This document shows, piece after piece, positions 53,832-61,605 of a stretch of 64,000 nucleotides of DNA. Made by a program: the position numbers and the translations under genes. Position 1 is the first letter of the stretch, and every line of letters begins with the position of its first letter. The notes beneath the pieces are model-generated. The model saw nothing but the letters and a program-made list of their open reading frames with translations. It did not search any database and was not told where the DNA came from. Origin of the DNA: Lutimaribacter_A marinistellae (GTDB lineage: Bacteria > Pseudomonadota > Alphaproteobacteria > Rhodobacterales > Rhodobacteraceae); contig NZ_JBHRXI010000006.1 of the NCBI RefSeq assembly GCF_042648365.1, positions 1 through 64,000 of the forward strand, read 5' to 3'.

Positions 53832-53847
53832 ATTCGCATGTGTGAAT
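53832..53847. promoter_or_regulatory. Candidate SoxR operator before soxB
   Basis: ATTC-GCATGTGT-GAAT, a 16-bp site with the same half-sites and spacing as the palindrome before soxX. It lies 34 bases before the chosen soxB start and implies a separate promoter for soxBCDEF. Confidence 0.6.
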
Positions 53848-53864
53848 TTTATTGGTGCAAATTA

Positions 53865-53890
53865 CCCCGCGTCCGGTTGCGAACGCGGGG
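53865..53890 (-). terminator. GC hairpin between soxA and soxB
   Basis: Stem CCCCGCG / CGCGGGG with 12-base loop, 13 bases after soxA. No clear U-tract on the minus strand, so more likely an attenuating or stabilising hairpin than a full terminator. Confidence 0.5.
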
Positions 53891-53903
53891 CGTCTTGCGA
53901 TGA

Positions 53904-54755
53904 TCAGTTACGAACGGACGGTCCTTCGACCGACAATCCGTTGCCGCGCGAAGCGACATAAAGCTCGAGCGCCACGAATTCCGGGCTTCCGGGTTTGAAC
54001 GTTTCGGCGCGGGTGTCGCGAACACAGCCCTTGAATCGCGCGTGAACAGTGTTCAGCTTGGCGTTCTTCAGGCGGTAGGTCGGGAACCCGTTGATCTGAC
54101 CCTGGCTCAGGTGGTCGGCCCGGATCATGTTGCCATAGTTCAGTTCGTGGCACGATGCGCAGCTCAGCTCGAGCTGACCGTACCGGGTGTAGTAGATCTC
54201 CTTACCCATTGCCCAGGCCGACTCGGCCGGACCGTCGATTGCGACATTGACGGGCATCCCGCGCGACTGAACCGAGATGAGAGCTTCCATGGACGCCATC
54301 TGCCCACTGGTGTAGCCCCACTTCTCGGCACCCATGTTGTTCTCGCGGCAGGCGTTGATCTGCATGGCGAGGGTGCGAACTTCCTCCGTGGCGTCGTTCC
54401 ATTTCGGATATACGGCACGAACACCCTTCATGCTATCGGCAACATCCTCGTGGCACGAGGAGCAGGACTTGCCCTCGGTTCCCTCGACCGTGTCCCAAAG
54501 CTCCTGTGCCTGATCAACGAAAACCATCGACGGGTTCTCGAAGTCATCTGCCTGAAGCGCTTGGGTTTCGTCCGAGCGGAAGTGCCAACCGGACATGACG
54601 GTATCCATCACGTCCTGAAGATGCGCCGGCGCATCCGTCTTGGTGACCATCTCGATCTCTTCGTTGACGATCAAAGTATCGTCATCGGGCTCAGCCACCG
54701 CGGACAGAGGTGCGGCCACCAAAGCGGCAATTGCTGTCATTGCCTTGAATTTCAT
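53904..54755 (-). CDS. soxA: SoxA dihaem cytochrome c
   Basis: A 283-residue periplasmic cytochrome. Signal peptide (MTAIAALVAAPLSAVA), haem sites CSSCH (near residue 97) and CASCH (near 200), and the active-site Cys in FKGCVRDTRAETF near the C-terminus, which carries the thiosulfate adduct. Both haems kept, unlike monohaem forms of SoxA. Works with SoxX to load thiosulfate on SoxY. Confidence 0.94.
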   Translation of the reverse strand: MKFKAMTAIAALVAAPLSAVAEPDDDTLIVNEEIEMVTKTDAPAHLQDVMDTVMSGWHFRSDETQALQADDFENPSMVFVDQAQELWDTVEGTEGKSCSSCHEDVADSMKGVRAVYPKWNDATEEVRTLAMQINACRENNMGAEKWGYTSGQMASMEALISVQSRGMPVNVAIDGPAESAWAMGKEIYYTRYGQLELSCASCHELNYGNMIRADHLSQGQINGFPTYRLKNAKLNTVHARFKGCVRDTRAETFKPGSPEFVALELYVASRGNGLSVEGPSVRN

Positions 54756-54779
54756 TCATTATCCTCCCTTGGGTGGTCG

Positions 54780-54817
54780 GCCCGGCGCAAAGATACCTCT
54801 GCGCGGGGCCTTTTTTC
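54780..54817. terminator. Hairpin between soxZ and soxA
   Basis: GGCCCGGCGCA and TGCGCGGGGCC form a stem with one mismatch-like bulge. The T run is on the plus strand, where there is no gene to terminate; on the sox mRNA it is a stable spacer hairpin that may protect the upstream soxXYZ message. Confidence 0.45.
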
Positions 54818-54834
54818 TGCCTTGGGGTCGCGGA

Positions 54835-55164
54835 TCAGGCGACGGAAATGTCCTTGCTGTCCTCGTAGACCGACCCATCGTCGTCATACCAGGTGAAGGC
54901 GAAGCTGCCGCTTTCGGGCACCGTGGCTTCGAACTGGAAGTACGGGTTGGTCGAGATCGCGGGCTCCATCGTCACGTCGATCACGGTCTCGCCGTTGAAC
55001 GCGCAGGTGAAGCGATTGATGATCGAACGCGGGATGGTGTTGCCGTCGCTGTCCTTGCGCTGGCCGCTTTCCATCTTGTGGCTGATCAAGGTCTTGATTT
55101 CGACCGCTTCGCCGGCCGAAGCGCTCTTTGGGACCTTGACGCGGGGTTTTACACCAGATGCCAT
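54835..55164 (-). CDS. soxZ: SoxZ sulfur-carrier scaffold
   Basis: A 109-residue Ig-fold protein (ASGVKPRVKVPKSASAGEAV, LISHKMESGQRKDSDGNTIP). Binds SoxY to form the SoxYZ carrier. No leader; it is exported bound to SoxY in known systems. Confidence 0.95.
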   Translation of the reverse strand: MASGVKPRVKVPKSASAGEAVEIKTLISHKMESGQRKDSDGNTIPRSIINRFTCAFNGETVIDVTMEPAISTNPYFQFEATVPESGSFAFTWYDDDGSVYEDSKDISVA

Positions 55165-55200
55165 GTCTATAACTCCTGTTACGAGCGGGAGGGGTCGGCC

Positions 55201-55617
55201 TTAGCCGCCGCAGCCCCCGATAGTCACTTTGACGGTCGAGGACGCCTTGGCAAAGGAACCGTCTTCCATCTTGGCGATGGCGACGACGTCCTGCGTACCG
55301 GCGAGACGGATGCGGGTCGACGCGGCCTGCGATGCGGCCATCGGGCCGAAGTTGAAGGTCGCTACGCCCGGCGTCGGGTTGCCCAGCGCCAGAACCATGA
55401 TCGCCGAAGCACCCGGGGCGCTCACCTCGATCGGGACGGTATTGCCGTTTTCGGCGATTTCGGGTGCGGTGAGGTTAACTCCGCCATCCTTGACCTCGGC
55501 CCCGCCGGTAAAGGCTTCTATCGCCTCTTCGCCTGCCGCGTTGACGCGGTAGGGAAGGACGGTCAGGGCCGCCGCACCGAGGGCCAGGCCCAAGGTATCA
55601 CGACGTGTGAATTCCAT
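55201..55617 (-). CDS. soxY: SoxY sulfur carrier protein
   Basis: A 138-residue protein ending in the swinging arm GGCGG, whose Cys carries the sulfur through the cycle. Tat leader (FTRRDTLGLALGAAALTVLP). All features complete. Confidence 0.97.
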   Translation of the reverse strand: MEFTRRDTLGLALGAAALTVLPYRVNAAGEEAIEAFTGGAEVKDGGVNLTAPEIAENGNTVPIEVSAPGASAIMVLALGNPTPGVATFNFGPMAASQAASTRIRLAGTQDVVAIAKMEDGSFAKASSTVKVTIGGCGG

Positions 55618-55660
55618 CGGTTCTCTCCTTTGTGTCAGTCGAACCGCGGCAGCGCGCGGC

Positions 55661-56137
55661 TCACTCCTCCTTCAGGGTCACCAGAAAGGCGACCACATCC
55701 TCGATCTGCTCGGCGCTCAGAAGCGGCGGCAGATCAGCCCCGGCAGCCTTGCCGGTGTATCCGTCACCCGGCCGGGTGAAGCCGTCGGTCTTGTAGAAGG
55801 CCGGCATCACAGTCCCGTCGAAGGTTTTCTTTGCGTTCACCATCAGCCCGCGCAGCTCGGCCTCGGACCAACGATCGCCTGCCCCATCAAGCGTCGGGCC
55901 GACCTCACCATGAAACGGAATATCCGACAGCGCGGAAACCGCATGGCACGCAACGCAATTTCCGGCCGATTTCGATCCGACCACCATCGCGCCTGCCGCC
56001 GGATCACCCGGCTTGCCTGTCAACGATGCTTCCACCGCGCCATATTCGTCGAACGCAACCTCGGTTGGCGCGACTTCGGCGGCGTATGCGACACCACCGA
56101 TCATAACGGCGGCCAGTGTCAGAGATTTCAGTTTCAT
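55661..56137 (-). CDS. soxX: SoxX monohaem cytochrome c
   Basis: A 158-residue cytochrome starting MKLKSLTLAAVMIGGVAYAA (signal). Haem site CVACH near residue 60. Partner of SoxA. First gene after the palindromic operator, so it probably starts the main sox transcript. An open frame upstream is not used because the ribosome site GGAGG lies directly before this ATG. Confidence 0.94.
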   Translation of the reverse strand: MKLKSLTLAAVMIGGVAYAAEVAPTEVAFDEYGAVEASLTGKPGDPAAGAMVVGSKSAGNCVACHAVSALSDIPFHGEVGPTLDGAGDRWSEAELRGLMVNAKKTFDGTVMPAFYKTDGFTRPGDGYTGKAAGADLPPLLSAEQIEDVVAFLVTLKEE

Positions 56138-56233
56138 GTTTCCTCCCTTGGCTGACGCCCGACTCGCACAAACGGTCAGCGGCGACATTGCTTTGTATAC
56201 CGTAGGCCACAGACCCCACCGGACGCAACATCA

Positions 56234-56251
56234 AATTCACGAATGTGAATT
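56234..56251. promoter_or_regulatory. SoxR operator candidate, perfect palindrome
   Basis: AATTCAC-GAAT-GTGAATT, a perfect 7-bp inverted repeat in the 187-base soxW-soxX gap, 97 bases before the soxX start. ArsR-family SoxR regulators bind such ATTC/GAAT repeats and repress until a sulfur species modifies their cysteines. Confidence 0.75.
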
Positions 56252-56324
56252 GTTATATCGATCCGCGACGTCGGTGGATTCTTTTTCATTTGTTTCCCGG
56301 AGACTACTGGTTGCTTTTCATTCG

Positions 56325-56903
56325 TTATCGCGTGTCGCCGTCATCCCGTTCTTGTATCCTGCGGGCGTGATAGCGCTGAAAATCTTCCTCGGACTGGTCG
56401 AGATAGCGTTCCTCGGCAACCCAAGTGAGCATGTCCATGGTCGTACCCGGTGCAAAAGCGCCCGGCATAATGGCCACGGCCTGCTGTCCCGCGTTCAGTG
56501 ATTCGTCCAGTTCGGTGGGAAAGAAGATCATGGTCGGGGTGAACAGAACGCCCCATTTCCGCGTCGCCTGCTTTTCCGACAGCGCCTCACCATCCGTGTC
56601 CACGATCTCGATATCTCCATGGAGGTTGATCTGGATGGGATAGTACTCCTCCTCCAGCAGCGCCTTCACCCGCGGGTCCGGAAAGGTGTTTTCGTGCATG
56701 TCGCGGCAATAGAGGCACCCGCGCTGCTCTACGATGACCAGCAAACGTTTTCCCTCGGCCTGCGCATCGGCGAAGTCCTCCTGCAGGTCCTTGAAGGTGT
56801 CCCGCATCCAGTCCGCCTTGTGCAGACCGTCATCGCCCAGTTCTGCCGCATGCAACGGCACCGCAAGCGCAATCGCAGCCAACCATGTCAGAATCGTCCT
56901 CAT
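56325..56903 (-). CDS. soxW: SoxW periplasmic thioredoxin
   Basis: A 192-residue protein. Signal peptide MRTILTWLAAIALAVPLHA, thioredoxin-like active site CLYC in VEQRGCLYCRDMHEN, and cis-Pro loop FTPTMIFFP. Receives electrons from SoxV and keeps SoxY reduced. 34 bases after soxV. Confidence 0.92.
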   Translation of the reverse strand: MRTILTWLAAIALAVPLHAAELGDDGLHKADWMRDTFKDLQEDFADAQAEGKRLLVIVEQRGCLYCRDMHENTFPDPRVKALLEEEYYPIQINLHGDIEIVDTDGEALSEKQATRKWGVLFTPTMIFFPTELDESLNAGQQAVAIMPGAFAPGTTMDMLTWVAEERYLDQSEEDFQRYHARRIQERDDGDTR

Positions 56904-56937
56904 CTTTCCTCCTCCCCGACTGTTCAAGGGCCGTTCA

Positions 56938-57675
56938 TCAGCCCATGTTCGCGAAACCGGGCATCCAGCGGATCATCGCGTCGGCAATGAGGTTCACGCC
57001 GCCCGTTGCGATCAGGATAGCAAACACGATCAGCATCGCACCCATTCCTTTTTCCACCCAGGCAAAGACAGCGCGATGGCGCTGCACCCATGCCAGGAAA
57101 GGCTTTGCAAAGAATGCTGCAATAACGAACGGGGCCGTCATGCCGAGGCCGTAGACGAACAACAACAGTGCGCCCCGCCATAGATCGCCCATTCCGCTTG
57201 CAATCATCAGGATCGAGGCCAGCGCGGGCCCCACGCAGGGCGTCCATCCGAAACCGAAGGCCAGCCCCATAAGATACGCGCCAAGAATCGTCGACGCCTC
57301 GGCGCTGCTTTCCATCCGCGCCTCTCGGTAAAGAAGGGGGATTCGCACCACCCCCAGGAAATGCAAACCGAACACGACGAGAATGGCGGCCGCGATATAG
57401 GACAGGGTGTCGAGGTACTGGCCGAACAACTGGCCAAGGGCGGTCGCCCCCATGCCCAGCAACATGAAAACGGTCGTGACACCCAATGCAAACATGCATG
57501 CCGAAACGATCAGCCGCTTTTGCGCACCGGATGCGATCTCTCCATCCCCGCGCAATTCGGTCATGCTGAGCCCACCCATGTAAGACAGGTAAAACGGCAC
57601 CATCGGCAGGATGCACGGTGTGAAAAAGCTGAGAATTCCGGCAAAGAGGGCCCCAAACAGCGAAATTTCCAGCAT
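56938..57675 (-). CDS. soxV: SoxV, CcdA-like electron transporter
   Basis: A 245-residue six-helix membrane protein. Conserved cysteines lie in FFTPCILPMVPFYLSYMG and GWTPCVGPALASIL, as in CcdA/DsbD. Passes electrons from cytosolic thioredoxin to SoxW. Divergent from soxS; the 118-base gap holds a partial ATTC-N8-AAAT site at 57742-57757. Confidence 0.94.
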   Translation of the reverse strand: MLEISLFGALFAGILSFFTPCILPMVPFYLSYMGGLSMTELRGDGEIASGAQKRLIVSACMFALGVTTVFMLLGMGATALGQLFGQYLDTLSYIAAAILVVFGLHFLGVVRIPLLYREARMESSAEASTILGAYLMGLAFGFGWTPCVGPALASILMIASGMGDLWRGALLLFVYGLGMTAPFVIAAFFAKPFLAWVQRHRAVFAWVEKGMGAMLIVFAILIATGGVNLIADAMIRWMPGFANMG

Positions 57676-57741
57676 GAGCCCTCATCTGACGCGATATGTG
57701 GCGGTGTTTCGCCGCATCTTCTGCGCCGCGCAGGTTGATCA

Positions 57742-57757
57742 ATTCATACATTCAAAT
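57742..57757. promoter_or_regulatory. Weak SoxR-like site, soxV/soxS intergenic
   Basis: ATTC-ATACATTC-AAAT, one mismatch to the ATTC-N8-GAAT pattern, midway between the divergent soxV and soxS genes. The region must hold both promoters. Confidence 0.35.
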
Positions 57758-57793
57758 TACATTGAGGATAATCACCCCGTCAATGGTCTCGCC

Positions 57794-58168
57794 ATGAAAC
57801 TCACAGCTATTGCACTTTCGGTTGCTTTTGTCCTCTCGGCCATTCAGGTTGCGGCGGCGGAGCTTGTGATGGTCGAACAGCGCGGCTGCGCATGGTGCGA
57901 GCGATGGAACGAAGAGATAGCCCCCGCCTATCCCAACACGCATGAAGGCAAGTTTGCCCCCTTGCGGCGGGTCGATTTGCGCGCCCTGCCGGATGACATC
58001 ACACTGGATCGGCGCGTGTCTTTCACCCCGACCTTTCTGATCGTCGAGAATGGCGAGGAACTGGCGCGGCTCGAAGGATATCCCGGCCCCGATTTTTTCT
58101 GGCCGGTTCTCGAAGACCTGCTCGAAGAACATACCTCATTCGAGCCTTATTCCGAACCGGGGAGCTGA
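57794..58168 (+). CDS. soxS: SoxS periplasmic thioredoxin-like protein
   Basis: A 124-residue protein. Signal peptide MKLTAIALSVAFVLSAIQVA, active site CAWC in VEQRGCAWCERW, and FTPTFLIVENG. In Paracoccus SoxS reactivates SoxYZ. The open frame begins further upstream, but this start sits at the signal peptide. Confidence 0.9.
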   Translation: MKLTAIALSVAFVLSAIQVAAAELVMVEQRGCAWCERWNEEIAPAYPNTHEGKFAPLRRVDLRALPDDITLDRRVSFTPTFLIVENGEELARLEGYPGPDFFWPVLEDLLEEHTSFEPYSEPGS

Positions 58169-58279
58169 TGGCAAGACCTGCCGGCTCTTTGGCATATGTA
58201 ATGGAATAACAGTCAACAGCGGCTCCGAAATTGCCGCGACAGGTATCCCGGGTGGTCCGGGCGAAAAGGAAAAGCGACG

Positions 58280-58627
58280 ATGGCACTGCCGCAGTTTTCG
58301 ACCGACATGGCCGAGGAAGAAATCGACAAGATGGTGGACAACGCCACCCGGGCGTCAAATTTCCTCAAGGCAATCAGCCACGAAGGCCGCCTGATGATCT
58401 TGTGCCACTTGGTAACGGGCGAAAAATCCGTGACCGAGCTGGAAGAGTTGCTGTCCGCCCGACAGGCCGCCGTATCGCAGCAGCTTTCCCGGCTGCGCCT
58501 CGAGGGCCTCGTCGTGCCGCGCCGCGAGGGCAAGGCGATTTATTATCGCCTGGCCGATGACCGCCCTCGCCGGATGCTCGAAACCGTTTACGAGTTGTTC
58601 TGCAACGGAGACTCCGCTGCGGATTGA
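58280..58627 (+). CDS. soxR: SoxR, ArsR-family repressor
   Basis: A 115-residue winged-helix regulator. Helix-turn-helix region EELLSARQAAVSQQLSRLRL and wing VVPRREGKAIYYRL. The two sensing cysteines of the SoxR/BigR group are in MILCHL and ELFCNG, close to residues 41 and 108. It would repress sox genes until per- or polysulfide bridges the cysteines. Confidence 0.92.
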   Translation: MALPQFSTDMAEEEIDKMVDNATRASNFLKAISHEGRLMILCHLVTGEKSVTELEELLSARQAAVSQQLSRLRLEGLVVPRREGKAIYYRLADDRPRRMLETVYELFCNGDSAAD

Positions 58628-58709
58628 CGGCCTATGGGCAGACCGGCAAGCACCCAGTGTTGCTTGAGCCGGGCCTTTGCGTCATGCTCGACGCGGGAGG
58701 ATCCTCGGC

Positions 58710-59768
58710 ATGCACCAATATCTGAGCGACTATCAGCTTGTCGCCGCGATCGGTCTGTTCGGCGGCTTGCTGCTGGGGCTTGCGGCACGGCTTGGTCGTT
58801 TCTGCACTCTGGGAGCAATCGAAGACCTCCTCTATGGCGGGTCGGACCTGCGTATGCGCATGTGGGCTTTGGCCATCGGCAGCGCCGTGGTGGGCAGTTT
58901 CGGGCTGATGGCCCTTGGGCTTCTCGATCCGGGTGAAAGTTTTTACCTTTCGGTCCGCTGGATGCCGCTGGCCTCGGTGATCGGCGGGCTCATGTTCGGG
59001 TATGGCATGGCGCTGTCGGGCAATTGCGGCTATGGCGCGATTGCGCGGCTCGGCGGTGGCGATCTGCGCGCCTTTGTCATCGTTCTGGTGATGGGCGTTT
59101 TCACCTATGTCACGCTCAGCGGGCCGCTCGCGCCGATCCGCAACTTCTTCTTCACACAGGTCGAGGTCGCCGGTGGCATCCCGCCCGGCCTTGCGCATCA
59201 CGCCTCGGCTGTCAGCGGCTTGCCGGTGCACGTCATAGGCCTGTCGATCGGTGCGGTGATCTGCATCGGCGCGCTTGCCGGATCATCCCTGCGCAGCGAC
59301 GCCAAGGCGATCCTCTGGGCGCTGGTCGTGGGCACGGCCATCGTGTCTGGATGGGCCGGGACACAATGGGTCGCACGTGCAGGTTTCGAGGCGCTACCCG
59401 TTGTTTCTCATAGCTTTTCCGCGCCTCTTGGCGAAACGATCCTGTGGACGATGACCGGAAGCCTACGACCCCTTTCCTTTGCTGTGGGCTCGGTCGCGGG
59501 GGTCTGGGCGGGGGCCTTTATCGGGTCGTCGATCAAGGGGCATTTCCGCTGGGAGGCCTGCGAGGACCCGCGCGAATTGCGCCGCCAGATCCTTGGGGCG
59601 GCGATCATGGGCGTGGGTGCGGTGCTGGCGATGGGCTGCACCGTGGGCCAAGGGCTGACCGCGTTCAGCCTGCTGTCGATCAGCGCGCCGGTGACGTTTC
59701 TTGCGATTTTCGCGGGCGCCGCGCTGGGATTGCGGCAGCTGATCGAAGGGTTCCGCCCGGCCGAGTGA
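58710..59768 (+). CDS. soxT: SoxT-like YeeE/YedE transporter
   Basis: A 352-residue membrane protein starting MHQYLSDYQLVAAIGLFGG. About nine helices. Cysteines in GRFCTLGAIEDL, ALSGNCGYGAIARLGG and LAMGCTVGQGLTAFSLLS are the conserved sulfur-handling residues of the YeeE fold. It completes a soxS-soxR-soxT set. Likely imports a sulfur signal or substrate for SoxR. A second, split YeeE pair is at 24223-25082. Confidence 0.88.
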   Translation: MHQYLSDYQLVAAIGLFGGLLLGLAARLGRFCTLGAIEDLLYGGSDLRMRMWALAIGSAVVGSFGLMALGLLDPGESFYLSVRWMPLASVIGGLMFGYGMALSGNCGYGAIARLGGGDLRAFVIVLVMGVFTYVTLSGPLAPIRNFFFTQVEVAGGIPPGLAHHASAVSGLPVHVIGLSIGAVICIGALAGSSLRSDAKAILWALVVGTAIVSGWAGTQWVARAGFEALPVVSHSFSAPLGETILWTMTGSLRPLSFAVGSVAGVWAGAFIGSSIKGHFRWEACEDPRELRRQILGAAIMGVGAVLAMGCTVGQGLTAFSLLSISAPVTFLAIFAGAALGLRQLIEGFRPAE

Positions 59769-59811
59769 GCTGTTGCGCGCGACCGGGGCGTACCGTCCGG
59801 CAGGAAAGAAA

Positions 59812-59859
59812 TGACCGTTTTGTACAACGCTTCAGCGGCTCATTGACCGTTTTGTACAA
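59812..59859 (+). repeat. Tandem 16-bp repeat before the antitoxin frame
   Basis: TGACCGTTTTGTACAA occurs twice, 32 bases start to start (about three helical turns). Each copy holds the palindrome TTGTACAA. Directly upstream of a Phd-type gene, these are probable autoregulatory operators. Confidence 0.6.
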
Positions 59860-59872
59860 GGGGGTACCACCC

Positions 59873-60274
59873 ATGCGGCTTTCCGTTTCGTAGGCCCGCC
59901 AGATGCTGGGCCAACTCGTCACCCGCGCCCAGGACCCGCGCGAGGTGATCCTGCTCACCCGCCACGGCGCGCCCGTCGCCGCCCTCGTCTCGATGGCCGA
60001 GGCGCAACGGATCTGGGACCTGTCGGACGATGGCGAGGTCGGGTGGAAACACCCCCTGAGCGGGCTGCGCGGATGGTGGCGCAAGCGAAGCCCCGTGCCG
60101 GGGATGGAGCCGGGGCCAGACGGGAGATACGTGACCGCGCGCGAGGCGGCGATCCAGGTCCAGAAAATCCAGATGACCCGCGCCGAGGAACGCCGGATCC
60201 TGCAGGCAGGCGGGCTGGAGCCGGTCGAAGGCGGAGAGCCTGCGGCGGAGCGGCGGCGGTGGTGGCCGTGGTGA
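59873..60274 (+). pseudogene. Phd/YefM-type antitoxin with early amber codon
   Basis: From an ATG with a good ribosome site (GGGGG) the frame reads MRLSVS, TAG, ARQMLGQLVTRAQDP and REVILLTRHGAPVAALVS, the standard Phd/YefM N-terminus apart from TAG where GAG (Glu) is expected. An ATG at 59903 could give a 123-residue product without the first 10 codons, but it has no ribosome site. The C-terminal half (VPGMEPGPDGRYVTAREAAI, EERRILQAGG) is not typical of a toxin-binding tail. No toxin gene follows. A nonsense mutation, or reading through it, are both possible. Confidence 0.65.
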
Positions 60275-60280
60275 GGGGCG

Positions 60281-60300
60281 GGTTAGAAGCCAACCCTACG
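60281..60300 (+). repeat. Intergenic repeat, copy 1
   Basis: GGTTAGAAGCCAACCCTACG, imperfect copy of the unit at 60641-60660 (GGGTTGGAAGCCGACCCTAC). Self-complementary halves make a small hairpin. Confidence 0.5.
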
Positions 60301-60568
60301 GTTTCGGCGCGGACATGACGGTGCGGATTGGGATGGTGCGGATTTCGGGCGCGGGGCCGCTGATTTGTACGCGCTCATCGTCGCCGAAATGCTCGCTTTC
60401 GCTGATACCGAGTATCGGATCGCCCCGCGCTATCGCCCGCCGGATGGCGGGCGTACCGCAGCGGGGTATCCGGCGCAGCGTCACCCGGCACCAGGCGATG
60501 CCGAGCATCACGAGGAACCACGCGGCGAACCCCGCCAAGGCCCATACGATGAAGGTAAGAAGTTCCAT
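60296..60568 (-). CDS. Small membrane protein, hypothetical
   Basis: Ninety residues from MELLTFIVWALAGFAAWFLV, one strong N-terminal membrane helix, then a basic segment (RVTLRRIPRCGTPAIRRAI) and an acidic tail. The longer open frame upstream covers a repeat sequence and is not used. Ribosome site is weak. Function unknown. Confidence 0.55.
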   Translation of the reverse strand: MELLTFIVWALAGFAAWFLVMLGIAWCRVTLRRIPRCGTPAIRRAIARGDPILGISESEHFGDDERVQISGPAPEIRTIPIRTVMSAPKP

Positions 60569-60919
60569 GCCCGCGCTGCCCTTATCTGTTTTCTTCAACG
60601 ATAGCGCGGGGTCGGGGCCGGGTCCATCCTTGTGGGCGGTGGGTTGGAAGCCGACCCTACAAGGGTAGTAGGGTGGGGTTTCACCCCGTCGTGGGGTCCA
60701 TTCCGGTGCGGGTCGGGTCGCCATTTACCGGGCTGATGTGGCTTTCCGGATCGGGCTGGTCCTGACCTGCGGTTCCGGCCTGCCTATGCAGGCGAATTCG
60801 CCCTCTTTGATCGACAGAACCGGTTCACCGGCCGCGTTGACCCGCCGCGCGGCAGGCGTCCCGCAGCGTGGTTAGACCTTGTGCAAGTCTGTCCCCAGTC
60901 TTTTGGGTGCGTCTACCTG
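60569..60919. other. Intergenic region with repeat copy 2
   Basis: About 350 bases without a gene. Holds the repeat GGGTTGGAAGCCGACCCTAC (60641-60660) followed by a hairpin GGGGTTTCACCCCG. I see no promoter or RNA gene here. Confidence 0.45.
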
Positions 60920-61492
60920 CTACCCTTCTGGACCGAGGATCAGGGTGAAAGTATCGGCCCAGGCAGTTGCGAGTATTTCGGCGGGTGTGTCGAGCGCTTT
61001 GCGGGTGATGCAGGACCCTTCGAGTAGCGGCAGAAGGACCAGCACCGCGCGGTCGGCCTGCGACCGTGTCCCGCCGGCCTCGATGACCGCAGACCGGTAG
61101 AAATCGGCCAGGCGCACGTAATAGGCATCGACCGCGGCGCGAATGTCGTCGGAGTGATTGGCGGCGGCCCATATCTCTTTGAATATGATGGAATACCTGT
61201 CGAAATCCGGGTGCGTGAGAACTTCGAGAAAGAGACGACGCAACGCCCCGGTCAGGTCGCTTGTCCCGTCGGTGGCGTGCCGGCGGTCGAGGTTGGCCTC
61301 GTAGGGTTCGAGAAAGCGCAGCAGCAGTGCGAGCAGCAGGTGTTCGCGGGTTGGGAAATGGTATTGCAGGTTGCCGAGGCTTATCCCCGCACGCGCGGCC
61401 ACCTTGCGCATCGTCAGTTCGGCGTTGCCGATTTCCATCAGCAGCGCTTCGGTGGCGTCGAGGATCACTGTCTTGCGGTCTTGCGCGGGCAT
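60920..61492 (-). CDS. TetR/AcrR-family repressor
   Basis: A 190-residue regulator. N-terminal helix-turn-helix: LTMRKVAARAGISLGNLQYHFPTREHLLLAL. The C-terminal ligand domain has no diagnostic residue. Divergent from the oxidoreductase-SMR-dehalogenase genes, with two operator palindromes in between, so it very likely represses them. Confidence 0.92.
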   Translation of the reverse strand: MPAQDRKTVILDATEALLMEIGNAELTMRKVAARAGISLGNLQYHFPTREHLLLALLLRFLEPYEANLDRRHATDGTSDLTGALRRLFLEVLTHPDFDRYSIIFKEIWAAANHSDDIRAAVDAYYVRLADFYRSAVIEAGGTRSQADRAVLVLLPLLEGSCITRKALDTPAEILATAWADTFTLILGPEG

Positions 61493-61548
61493 GCGCCCCC
61501 CTTCTGGTCGTTTCGTTCCGGGACTTCACATAGGCCCCTTGACGCATA

Positions 61549-61592
61549 AGGTCAAATGACCTAACTGATGCTGGAATTAGGTCAATCGACCC
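61549..61592. promoter_or_regulatory. Twin TetR operators
   Basis: AGGTCA-AA-TGACCT (61549-61562, perfect) and AGGTCA-AT-CGACCC (61579-61592, two mismatches), 30 bases apart, between the divergent TetR gene and the oxidoreductase. Typical of cooperative TetR binding. Confidence 0.75.
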
Positions 61593-61605
61593 AAGGAGCA
61601 CCAGA

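Noticed and set aside
54780..54817. Plus-strand rho-independent terminator
   Set aside because: Stem and T run look right on the plus strand, but no plus-strand gene precedes it; recorded instead as an mRNA hairpin of the sox operon.
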